Positions 1 to 10,914 of a stretch of DNA of 64,000 bases are shown here, in pieces. Position numbers and translations under genes: made by a program. The notes below the pieces were generated by a model that was given only the letters and a program-made list of their open reading frames with translations, made no database searches and was not told the origin of the DNA. Positions within the stretch are counted from its first letter, which is position 1. Every line of letters starts with the position of its first letter. The stretch is from Venturia oleaginea (taxonomy: Eukaryota; Ascomycota; Dothideomycetes; Venturiales; Venturiaceae), in contig JABMLP010000011.1 in the NCBI GenBank assembly GCA_013176395.1, positions 434,001 through 498,000 on the forward strand. Reading direction: 5' to 3'.

Positions 1-613
1 GATGATTGAAACACAAGCTTCTACATTGCCAGCCTCATCCTCAGCCTTGTACGAAAAGCTCCAGCCAGTTCTCGGCGCAACACCAGCCAGCACCAATCCT
101 ATAGTATTTCTTCCAGACCGCAAGTCTGCAGAAGAAGAATTGCATTAGCCACGATTCGAAAGACGAAACAAGATAATCCGGACAAAGTAACGGCCAGGAA
201 AGCCTTCATGAGGTATACGCGTATCCTGATCTTGTACACTCGTACGAACTTCATCATGGCTACTATAGAGCGGTACCATCGGCCGTCAGATTGGCAGAAA
301 ATATATCATGACTCCAATACTAAGCTTGATACATAGCCGTCTTAGGTACAAGTACAACATCAATCTCACTTTCTGTCAGTAAACACCAATCACCACAATG
401 CATCACCGTGACGGGCAGACACACAACCCCACACGCTTTGGTGCTGACTTGCACGCTTACGAGAGAATCTAGACAAGCCGTCAACAACAAATGTAACAAC
501 AGCAGTGCTAAAGAATACTTAAGGACGACCAGCTTACCATGGACTCCGAACAACCATCATTGCAATCATCCCTCCCCACCCAGCCATTCAAAACCTCTCC
601 CCAATCCTTCGAT

Positions 614-1087
614 ATGAAGCTCACAACCACCATCACGGCTGTAATCCTCGCAGTAGCGCAAGTCCAAACTTCCATTTCCCAAAGCACAGCCAGAGCTAAG
701 TGCAAAAGTGTCCAAGCCAACAAACACAAATATTGCGGCTGCAACATCGACGGAAAATACAGCGTCGACCTTTCCAAAGATACATGTACCCGCTGGGGCC
801 AAACAATGCCAAACACAGAGTGGAGTTTGTAGACCCCTCCAAATACCATAAACCTCTCGAGCTAATAATTATCTTTCTTTAGGTGCAAGCCACAAGCCTG
901 CCGCTGTCAGTTCACAATACTCCCTCTCAATTGTGAGTATGTGATTTTGATGATTTGGTCTAACTGGATATAGTGTCATGATTATGTTTCTGGAGGCGGC
1001 ATTGACGGTTTACCTTGGGAGAATACTTGCAAGAGGGTTTATAGTGGGGATTCGGGTAAGGTCAGAGGGAAATGCTATGACAGTTAG
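614..1087 (+). CDS. Small secreted cysteine-rich protein, effector-like (3 exons)
   Basis: Predicted 118-residue secreted protein of unknown function. The start at 614 gives a hydrophobic signal peptide (MKLTTTITAVILAVAQVQTS); an upstream in-frame ATG at 539 would bury it behind a polar leader, so 614 is preferred. Exons read as 614-828, 883-932 and 996-1087. Intron 1 has a GTAGAC donor, a CTAAT branch site and a TTTAG acceptor. Intron 2 has a GTGAGT donor and a TCTAAC branch, and its acceptor is the least certain point. Without splicing the frame stops at 830. The spliced product carries about ten cysteines, including CGC, ACRC and a C-terminal KCYDS, typical of disulfide-stabilised apoplastic proteins. 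I recognise no family. Small size, signal peptide and cysteine content fit a candidate effector or antimicrobial protein; the role is inference. Confidence 0.6.
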
Positions 1088-1296
1088 ATGAGCCCTTAGG
1101 AGTTCCATTCTCTTTGTCATCACACTCTTTTAGCTCGAGACGGGCTTAGGATAGTAAATCTCGCGGATATTAAACAAACGATATTGGTAGCTTAATATCT
1201 TACGTAACCAACCAGAAAGACGGAGTTTTGAATATGGTCTGGTTCGAGAGACGAAATCTGCCCAGCCTACTCGAAATGAGCTGTGCCCTGTCAGAC

Positions 1297-2294
1297 TTAT
1301 GCTAGGAGCTCTGGCGAAAACTCGACTCCGTTGAGACCAGTATTGAACAGTTCATCCGTCTCCGTAATCTTCTTGGCAGCTTTCTTCAATTCGTCAACAT
1401 CCCAATTGCACTGTACGAATTTCCCACGAACAAACGCAGCTTCAGGGCTCGAGACCCAGACGGTGAAGTGGGCAGGTAACTCAGCTAATGAAACATATCA
1501 GCCATTTATGCCACCTAGAAAGCAGAAGAGAAAGTTAAGGATTCGGTACATACGTGTATCCACCGGTAGTTTCCCAACCATTCCACTCTTCTCATACATG
1601 TTTGTCTCGACAACGCCAGGATGGATTGACACGACATGGACGTCTGGGAATTCAACAGCTAGAATTTCCATGACTTTGAGGAAGGCGTATTTTGAGCTGA
1701 CGTAAGAAGAGGTCGGGACGAGCAATGCTGCAGGAAGATTTACAGCGCTTGATGAGACGCTGATAAGGCTCGCGTTCTTGCTGCGGGTGGGGAGGAAGGC
1801 TTGGGCTGTGATGAAAGATCCTTTCACATTAATCTGAAATTGTTAGGTCTCCGAATAAAAGAGTGAGGGCGAAAGTTAAGACGTACTTCAAAGCACTTGA
1901 ACCACTCGTCTACACTGATGTCCAATGTTGCAGCTGGCGCAGAAAAATATCCAGCGTTCATGACTAGAACATGCCATTCCCCAATCTCCTTGGCGGCTTT
2001 CTTTATTGCAGATTCATCGGTGACATCTGCTACGTAAGTGGAAACTGGGACGTTGTATTTACTCTCGATGATTTCTTTTGTTTCAACGAGAGGTGCTTCT
2101 TTGCGTCCCAGGATGGCGATCGCGGCAGCACCAGCCTCCGCAAAAGCCACGGCTGTTCCTCGGCCTATGCCATAGCCTCCTCCAGTGATAACGATCTTCT
2201 TGCCTTTTGCCGACAGCTCCGGGCGCTTGGGGTCGATGGATGCATATGTGTCGTTATGCCAATGGTTGACCGGCGATGGGAAAGGTGGAATCAT
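1297..2294 (-). CDS. Short-chain dehydrogenase/reductase (SDR), 3 exons
   Basis: NAD(P)-dependent oxidoreductase of the classical SDR family, 291 residues; substrate unknown. Exons on the minus strand are 1887-2294, 1554-1833 and 1297-1484, with GTACGT and GTATGT donors and TTCAG and TTAG acceptors. The start at 2294 (MIPPFPSPVNHW) is chosen over an upstream ATG at 2387 because it matches the usual distance to the Rossmann motif. Visible motifs are the cofactor loop GGGYGIG at residues 38-44, NAG at 113-115, catalytic serine in the ISVSSSAV strand near 163, and the YVSSK pair Tyr180/Lys184. The C-terminal exon has the fungal signature VWVSSPEA..FVRGKFV..NWDVDEL, which confirms the last splice. 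Neighbours do not suggest a pathway or cluster. Confidence 0.85.
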
Positions 2295-3827
2295 TTTGGG
2301 CAGTAGCTGGTGGTGTTTGACGAGTATAGGGTAGGTTGATTGGGGAAAAGTAGATGACGAATGCTGGACCTGTGCAGTGAGAAGCAAGACGTTGATGTTG
2401 TGAGGAGTGATGGAGTGAGATGAATCTCATGCCCGGCCACGAGATGCTTTTATACATAGTATACACATAGTATACTCGGTTTCAACATGGTGGTAGAGCT
2501 CATCCTGTGATTTCTGCTAGGATTTGTGTAGGATGCTGACAAATGAATATATCTTGGAAGGTGGTTCTCGGGTTTGGAATGGAGGAGTCGGACTGCTCAG
2601 TATTCACTGATTCCCCCCCCCCTTTACGGATTAGTGAACTAGTGCCATGCTCTGTAACGGCTTCCAAAGCAGTAACGATGTGGTGTTTCAGACTTTCAGT
2701 GCTGCTGAACTTGATGACTGATCTGGAGTTTGTAAGCAGGCAATGCAGATGCAGATGGCATCGTGAAGCATCTCTAAGGTTGTTTGCGACAGTTTGTATG
2801 GGATTTCATTCAACGCTAAAATGCAAGAAAAAATTGAACCATTGGCTCCTAAGAGAGGGATCATGGAGATGTGGGGAAAAGAATTCGATATAGGGAGAGT
2901 GCCCGATGTCGGCATCGGCTAAATATGCTTGCGTGCTTCCATCTTTCAGCCTTCCTCTCCTTCACCAAAACACCAATACAGTACGGGTGGAAAGACACCT
3001 ATTGCTTTTGAAACTCAGGGCTAACTCAGGATAGTAAGCTTGTCGCTTCAAGAGGCTTATCAAGAGAGAGAGATGCCGCTTTATCGACAAGCTGGTAGGG
3101 CAGGCGGAAAGACGCCGGCATTGATGCCTGGCGTAAGAGCAAATTCTTTGCATGTATTAGTTACATCGCGAGACTACCTTGTAGACATCAACGCGCGTCA
3201 CTCCTAGCCGATGGAATCTTCTGGCTTTCAAAGTCGATCATAGATTCACGACTCGATCTTCATGGCAGTAGCCGTCTCCAGGCTCGAGCTGACATGGATT
3301 CCTCATTCTCTCTAAGCTCACCAGACAGCAATGAAACCCCGAAAGGTGTTTGGAAATCCAAACTGGGGCGATGCCAACTTGGAGCAGGAATTGCTGGAAC
3401 CGAGCCATTGTTGCCGATGATTGCGGACTGCGCTTGGTTAGTCGAGTATTACAAACTGTACGAATTGCACACGTATAGCCAAGTACTATGGCTTTCTGTA
3501 CTACAGAGTTTACGGCTTAGAAATACCGCACCCTGCGGCTATGTACACTTGGTACTACATCGCTGACTGCTTATCTACCAATACTAAAAGTTCTTCGCAT
3601 TGCAATCGGCCAACTCGAATCCTGCATATATTACGATTCGCCACCCAATGTCGAACCAGCATGGAATTCCTCATCCGACCTTGGTTCCATGGATGGTACG
3701 ACCACAAACTACAAGTGAGCTGCACTTGATAGATCCCTTCTGAGACTGCCCATTTGCTCAAGTATCATCCTCCTCCTTGCCTAACCTCATATTCCGCAAG
3801 GCGCGATCTAAAGTCACCTCTTCATCA
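2295..3827. other. Intergenic, no supported gene
   Basis: About 1.5 kb with only short open frames lacking recognisable motifs. It holds the presumed promoter of the SDR gene near 2295-2500 and the 3' flank of the JMJD7-like gene. Confidence 0.5.
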
Positions 3828-5084
3828 TCAGTCCTCCTTTCCTTGCTCTTCCCCCACCCGTTGATCAGAAACACTCATACCAACTCCCCTCACAAAACTA
3901 GCCATACTCCAAAAACTCCCCGAAAACTCCATGTCATACCAATAATTGATTGCACAACAGATCCCCTTATCACAACTCTGCGAAACCTTGTGATACCATA
4001 ATGCCGGAAGATAGAGCATATCGCCCGGCTCTAACGTCACTCTAAGGGGTTTGGAGAGATGGGAGAACTGTGTCGCTGTTTTATCAGGAGAATCGGGGTC
4101 GTATGTTGCGAAAGGGAGGGTGTGAGGCGGTGAGTCGGGTGTTGGTCTGAGATCATATTCTGAGTCGAGGAAATTTGGAGATGTGGAGGATACAGATGGT
4201 GAGGGAATGTATGTTCCGCTCCTTACCCATTTTTCTCCAACTACGGGTGCTTCGATGGGAGGGAGGAGAACAAAATGTTTCTTTCCAAGGACTTGCACGT
4301 AAATATTTTCGTAGGGGTCTTTATGTAGTGCTGTCACGCTTTTGGAATTCCCGAGCCAGAAATTGATTGCTTCGGGCGGCTTTTGGAGGGCGATCCTTGC
4401 GAATGGAATTGATTTTGGAATTTTGGAGGAAGCGAAGAGATTTGAGTATTCATTTCGGAGATTATCGTTTTGGGTTTGTAGGTAGTGGGTGTGGCCTTTG
4501 TAGGTTGAGGGACGAAGTTGCTGAGTTTGGATCTTCTCCAGTACTGTAGAGAATGGCGCTTCGGTTTCATAGGGTTTAACGAATAGCGGGCCATCATTTG
4601 TTGTGATTATCGAGTCTGCGTTGCTAAATATGTCAGAGATCTTGGTCGGGCTTTCTTGGACCGAATGAATGACTATTATAACCGTTGCGAAGAGGTGAGG
4701 AAGGGAAACAATTCCAAGGACAAGCCCGTTCCTCCAACGAAATGAAGCCGTGCTGAGAAGAATAGAATATGATTTTCAAAACAGTCCAAGCTCATAAAGT
4801 GTTTCCACAAGTTCCGTGTCAAGATAAAATCTTACCTACCCAAAAGGCGTAACAGCAACCTGTACCATCGAGTCCCCAACCTCCTTCCTCAAAATTTCAG
4901 TGTCCCACATCTGACAAGCATGCCAATTGCTTGCCCCTTTCCGGACCACAAAGGGTCTATTTTTGGCAACATATCTCATAAACTCCAGTGGGCTCGGTTC
5001 TTCATCTAATTCATCGATTTGGGAGGAATTGACTTCTTGATAGGCTGTGATGAGATCTTGTATAGAGTTAGATGTTGAAGGCAT
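3828..5084 (-). CDS. JmjC/cupin oxygenase, JMJD7-like lysyl hydroxylase (2 exons)
   Basis: Predicted Fe(II)/2-oxoglutarate-dependent oxygenase of 346 residues, resembling JMJD7, which hydroxylates a lysine in the translation-factor GTPases DRG1/2. Exons are 4840-5084 and 3828-4623; the 216-nt intron starts GTAGGT and ends TTTAG, restoring VTPFGNADS. The iron triad is visible as H182 and D184 (TALHKDPYENIY) and the distal His near 293 (LPALWYHKVSQ). NFWLG just before the HxD and LEPGDMLYLPALWYH are typical of this subfamily. The central segment 200-260 is a proline/serine-rich insert. The start at 5084 follows from the N-terminal helix LITAYQEVN. The family assignment is firm; the substrate is inferred from the family. 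Confidence 0.85.
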
Positions 5085-6720
5085 GTTAGTTGGTGAAGAA
5101 TTGAAGAGAGAAGAGACGGAAATCCCAAGGTGGAAGATCGCTCGGTGGGTCATGACACGTGATCCTTTTCATGCAAGCAATGAGACTTTCCTCTGAAAAT
5201 TGAAGCATCTATAGCTAGTAGACCTCATTCTAATTTTTCTGCTTGAGATTCGTTCGTAATAGTTGAGTGGTTTGGTGTTGTGGAAAAAGCAGATGCAGTC
5301 CATCTTCCGAACTCGTCAACTCAACACAGAACACACTAGTGTGTGCAGAGACCGCACGCCGATGAGATTTTTTCTCCCTCTCTCCGCTATATCTTCTCCT
5401 GTTTGCATGCTGTTTCCTCAAAAGAGCATGGCTTGCGATGAGGCGTTACCAGGCCTCCATGAGCTTCTCGAACGACGGTGTGCCTTCCGCGATATACGCA
5501 ACCTGAAGTTGTCCTTTACAGCATCTTGCTGTGAAGACTGCTTGACTTGTGAATTATTATTTTCCGTCGACATCACAGCATGAGAAGTAGGCGGCGATGG
5601 AGTGGCAAGGAGGGGAGTATGACGAGTGCGGAGCTGGTACGGTGGGCGATGGATGTTGGAGGATGAGCCGTCTGAATTTACGATAGATATATATAGAGGG
5701 AGAGGTAAAAGCAGGAACTCTTGCTCGTTTTTGATAGATCCAATTATTAAGGTTATTTTAGTATTTGCTCGGAGTTCTTTGGGACTAAAGCGATTACTTA
5801 GGCAGATGGATGGAGGTTAAGGTCCCAGCTGTCCAGATCGATTGTATTGAAATATATAGAAAGCGTACACTTCGTCCTATCGTGTTCGTAGCTGCAGTAG
5901 TACCCGATGTTACAAGATCCCTAATTTTGTTTAACACAGCTAGGCTCATACCTTCACAATTTACTGATAAAGTCATAAAAAAGAATTCCACAATATTCTT
6001 CGTGCCAAGGCCTTTCATCATACCACATTGGTCATCATCATAATAGGCCTCATGGTCGGGTAGTCGGATATCATTGTGAGGACTTTCAAGAAAAGCAAAG
6101 AGGAAAGAAGACTTTGGAGGAGAAGTTTCGTGGGCAGCGCCCATGAAAGTCCTTAGATAGGCGCGGAACCTCCGCCGTTGCCCCTAGTTTGAGCTTAAAT
6201 TGACTTGTAGATGTCTACAACATTGAGCTATGTATTGATCCATCGGTTGGAGCCATTGTTGTTGTTATTGGAGATCGAGTATCGGGTATCTCTTCCCGAC
6301 CCAGCAAATTAGATAGGAGTCGACGTGCCGCGAATGTGACAAGACAACGCTTGGTCTACCCAATTTCAATATCTCTTAAACACGATGATTCTCAGCTCTT
6401 AACAATCCTTCGACCCTGCTGGTTCTCTCTATGCATGGTTATGATCGAAATGGTGAAAAGTATGTCAGATTATGACGTGGCTACCGTAGCCTACACCACT
6501 CCCAGTCCCCTTATGGATTCTGGGTCCACGATTTCATAGAAACAACTGGAATTCAGTAGGTTTGAATACAAAGATGATTTACTAGATCCGAAGATCGCAA
6601 AACCACCGGATTGGGGTATTTAATTACAAGAAACGATTGCAAGCACACTCTTTTCCACATCCTGTTCGATTTCCCTTCCGCAAACTCATCAATATTCATC
6701 AACTTTCATTCATTAACCAC
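5085..6720. other. Intergenic, no supported gene
   Basis: Roughly 1.6 kb with scattered short frames. A minus-strand frame at 5794-6144 (116 codons) has no recognisable motif and I do not call it. This stretch should contain the JMJD7-like promoter and the 3' end of the permease transcript. Confidence 0.45.
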
Positions 6721-8466
6721 CTAGGCAATCCAGAACCAGACCTTCTCCAAGAAGTTTCTTGGAGCGGGGTCATCCCAGACCTCAGCATCGAGAGCAGCCT
6801 TGCCACTCCAAATATCTGCTTCAGCAGGGTTGACAAACTTCGTCTTCTTGATAATGCGCCATAATGCATACAAGCCGAAGTAGATTGGGATACCGACGTA
6901 GGCCGTGAGGAAGGCAGTGACGGTGAAGTTAGATTTGCCAGCGGATGTGGTAACCGAGGGCAAAGTAAGCTGTGTATGGTTGGAAGACTGACTTGAAGAC
7001 GAGGGTGTTGCGGTCGACGCCCTGGATCTGGAGAGCCTTGTAGAATCTGAGGTATGCAACACAGATGGAGCACCATGTGAAGAGCTGAGCAATGGTGGTG
7101 AGGTTTTGGAACCACTCGAAGACGACGGTTGAACTCTCGGAGACGGAGAGGTAGGTGAGGAGAGAAATGGAGGCAGTTACGAGGACAGCCCAGTATGGGA
7201 CACCACCCTTTGAACACTTGAGAAGGAATTGAGGAGCCTGCTTGTTCTGGGCAATACCGAAGAGGTAACGGGAGCCGGTGTACAAGAAGGCATTACCAGA
7301 GGAGGCAGCGGACGTCAAGATGACGGCATTGATAATGGACGGCAGAACTGGAATTCCGGCACGGTAGATGGCGATAACCCAAGGAGAGGATGCAGCACCG
7401 GCACCACCAGACGTGAGACGTGGTTCATCAGATGGAACGAGGACACCGATGGCGAGGGAGCCTAGGCAGTAAAAGAAAAGAATACGCCAGAAGACTCTCT
7501 TGACTGCCTTGGGAATGTTCTTGCGGGGGTTCTCGGCCTCACCAGCGGCGACAGCAACCATCTCGACACCTCCGTATGAGAAAGCAGCGTTGACGAGAGT
7601 GGAGAAAAGACCCAAGAATCGGCCGGCATCACCCTTCGCGATGACCTCCTTCATAGCACCTGGGTGTTTCCTGTCAAGTATGTCAGTAATGCTACCTGCC
7701 AATTGTTACTGATCATGACTTACCAGTAGCGAAATCCGAGACGGTCCTTGGTTGGCCCTCCACCGAGATCGAGAATGAGAGCCATGATGAGGAGACCGAC
7801 AATAGTGACAATCTTGACACTGGCAAACACGAACTCAGCTTCTCCGTAAATGGCGACGGCGAAAATGTTCAAGGCAATGATGAGAACGATGAGGATGGAA
7901 ATCCAAATAGCAGAATTGATCTCCTCGTTCCAGAAGCTAATCACGATAGCGGCGGCGGAGATTTCGGCACACAGAGTGATAGAAGACTGATACCACGAGT
8001 TCCAACCGACAGCGAAACCCATGGCCGGGTCAACGTAACGAGAGCAGTATTGAGGAATAGCACCAGGGAGTGGAAGCCATGTTGCCATCTCACCGAGACA
8101 TTGCATCATGGCGAAAACCGCAAAACCAGTGAATGTATAACCTGTTAAGAGTCAGAAAATGAAACTTCCTCGACCTCGATTGGAGCGTGACGTGCCTAGA
8201 AGGACAGAGAGAGGACCGGAGGTCGCAAACGCTTTTCCAATACCCAAGAAGAGACCAGTACCAATGGTACCTCCCAAAGCGATGAACTGGATGTGACGAG
8301 ATTTCAGTCCTCGATGCACGTATCCCATCTCTTCAGCCAGCTGGACATTGCCGTAGACGTCAGCGGCCTCACCAATGGCGGTGTCGCCATGCAGATCATG
8401 ACTGCCGTTGAGCGAATGACTGGTTTCGTGACCGTAGTCGTTCTTTTCATCCTTCGTGTCAGACAT
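6721..8466 (-). CDS. Amino-acid permease of the YAT/APC family (Dip5/PrnB-like), C-terminal frame damaged
   Basis: Plasma-membrane amino-acid/H+ symporter. Exons are 8196-8466, 7724-8141 and 7670 downward. The N-terminal cytosolic part is followed by the family signature [20 protein letters not shown] (TM1) and the [13 protein letters not shown] loop (TM3). Intron 1 (8142-8195) begins GC, not GT; the GC-AG choice keeps [13 protein letters not shown] in frame, and CTGAC is the branch site. Intron 2 (7671-7723) is GTAAGT..ACAG. Near 6930-6960 the frame runs from FALGY into HIRWQI and a stop at 6929. The expected hydrophobic TM11 is absent, and the conserved tail ([12 protein letters not shown]...EKVWFWIA) continues in another frame to 6721. 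The product would be 476 residues and truncated. Either the gene is a recent pseudogene or the assembly lost some bases here. It could be a dicarboxylic or a general amino-acid permease. Confidence 0.85.
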
Positions 8467-10914
8467 GTTGAAAGATATCAGCTCTGAAAGAGATTAAATC
8501 TGGGGAAAAAGGGTTCCCTCTCGAGACAATTCTATCTTCTTTGTTGGAACAGGATTGTGTGGAGGTGGAGGGAAGCGAAGGTCAATGATATGGCTACTCT
8601 ATAACACAAATTAAAAATAGATGTGTAGAGGGACTGGGTTACCCAGCACTGAAGGGAGGACTGGAACACAAAACATTGCGTGCTTGGTGCTTTCAGAGCT
8701 TTATAGAGATCTCGACTTCAATACACCAGGCTGGGTCGCCTCGATAGAAGTGCGGCGCGCGGTCACCTCAGCTATCTCTAAAGTCGCACGGATCAACAGC
8801 TTACATCTAAGCTAGGTACTGGATACCGCTTGCTAGGTGTAACGAGGCTTACCCTGTACTTAGATCAAAGTTTGCCAACAAGGATGCCCTCGCCGAGGCT
8901 CGTTCCACGGCGATACCGCCGCTACTAACCGTCTGGGCAGGGAATACAACGTTCTTCTCGTCGTGGTTGGTCACATTCCAGTATCCCCTCATGTCGGTGT
9001 TAAAATGCCGTGTCCGCCCTGCAGCTTCCATCGCACTGTTAGATTTACTACGTAGTAGATCTTGATCATCCCAAGATGTGTTCCCGGCTAACGCCGATCG
9101 ATGGCTCCTTGTCTAATTAATATCCAACAACACCTCCGCCAACAAATCGAATCGAGGCAGACTGCCCGCCCCCTCTATAGCAATGCGGGATGTCCCATCC
9201 CATTTGGTGGGATCGTCAGTGGGAAGTTCTGACAAAGAGTAAATCTTACAACGAATCAATTTCCCAAAGCCAGGTTGACAACCTCACAGACACACACTAC
9301 GAACGCTTGTGTGGGCTGTTGTCGTGCTATGTGTGTCAATGCGCATTCTTCTGTGGAAAGAATGCCGGGCTTCGTCGTCTTCCAGCAGAGAGAGGGACAG
9401 CACCTTATTGGCCCAGCACAGCATAATGCCCAGAAAGGCAGACTTCGAGAAGGCTTCTAGCGTGCTTCTTTGGCCAGGTGGCCGTGGATGAGTCCTACGG
9501 GGTCCACACGTGCACCCGGATGGACAAGCATTCTGGCATCAAGGCGCTCAATGCTTCGAAGTTGCGCAATCTGCCCCTGGTTGCAGTAAATGAAGCGTGG
9601 GGCACATACTGTGTATGATGACAGCCAAGAGAGTTGGAGTACACACGAGCAGATATCCCTTATCTGGTTTTCGGCAGGCTGGGGTTTTTCGGCAATTCAG
9701 GTCTTAACCAAAATCATACTTGCGCGCCCCAGATTAGTCTCAACAACGAATGAAGACAGCCCTCTAGTAGGGTTGATTCGCCAATCAGTGGTTTCAGATC
9801 TTGTCGATCAGCTTACCAACCAGTCGATACCAATCAGAAAGTTGAAACTAACCTGGGGCGCGCAAGTATAGGACAATGGGAGGGTGCTTTTTACTTCTTC
9901 TCTTCCTATTACTCCTATAGGCTTGGTGAGTGCCTGTGCGCCGCGCTATCATTTTTACTGTTGCTGAAAATCACGGACCAGTTTAGGGATTCCGGCCTTG
10001 CGACCGAAAGATAAGGAATCCTTGGGAGTTACATTTGGTTTTTGAAGAAGCCAAACAAGCCAACCAGAAAGCAGTAATATTCCAGAACACGCGACACGTT
10101 CGGACTGTGGGGCGACTTCGGAAGCTTGCACTGTTCGCCGTAGAGCCTCCAAGCACCGCTGGAATATCACTAGGCGCCATAGTCTCTCGGCTCATTTGAG
10201 ATCGTGATAGAAAGGCTGCGGGTAATTCATCTCAGACCGAACTGGCTGAGCCTGTCATATAAGGTGAATTCATCTCGGACCTTGAGAAGTTATGCGATGT
10301 TCTACAGACCCAGAGAATGGGGATTGGCTTTCTTATTTTAGATCCCGCAGATCATGGGATGACCGGAACCCAGACGCTCAGCCTCGGACTGGTCGAAGAT
10401 GATGAGAGAAGTGGCGTGAGTGAAAGTAGGAGGAGCGCGCAAGAAAGGATGCGCAACGTCGAGTACTTGTAAATTTCTCAAGTGCTTTAAAAGTTTGTAA
10501 AATATTTAGCGGTTCAAAAGAACCAGCTTGCGCATTGAGAATACCTCCTAGTCGCTTCACCGGTTGATTTCATGCAATTCGCAGTTCTGTAGATTTCGAT
10601 GGGGCTGAGAAGTCGAAGAATGATTCGACCTGTCTTGTCTAGCCCAGAGCGACCCCATGAATTGTCAGTTTGCGGCCATCTCTTATCTTTTGTCTCCACA
10701 GAGCCATAGAACTCCCCAGGTTCGAAGTGGATAAAGAAGTGGAGTGCCTCATAACACCACGACTCTGGGCGAAGTATCCACACCTCGTAGGCCGGTAGTC
10801 GCGCGAATTTATGTGCCCCTTGTTTATCGTTTCCTGAAACACTCTTAACCACGACGCGATGCGAGGCTTCCCGCTGCCTCGAACAAAGAGCATTACGCAT
10901 CTCCCAATCGAGCA
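8467..10914. other. Long intergenic stretch, no supported gene
   Basis: About 2.4 kb. No frame above about 130 codons and none with a recognisable motif. The first few hundred bases upstream of 8466 should be the permease promoter; the last part is the 3' flank of ELP2. Confidence 0.5.

Noticed and set aside
941..973. A 33-nt intron 2 in the small secreted protein gene
   Set aside because: Keeps the frame but is too short for efficient splicing; the 63-nt choice 933-995 has a better donor and a proper branch site.
1283..1705. 140-codon plus-strand frame
   Set aside because: Antisense to the last two exons of the short-chain dehydrogenase, which has clear motifs and splice sites.
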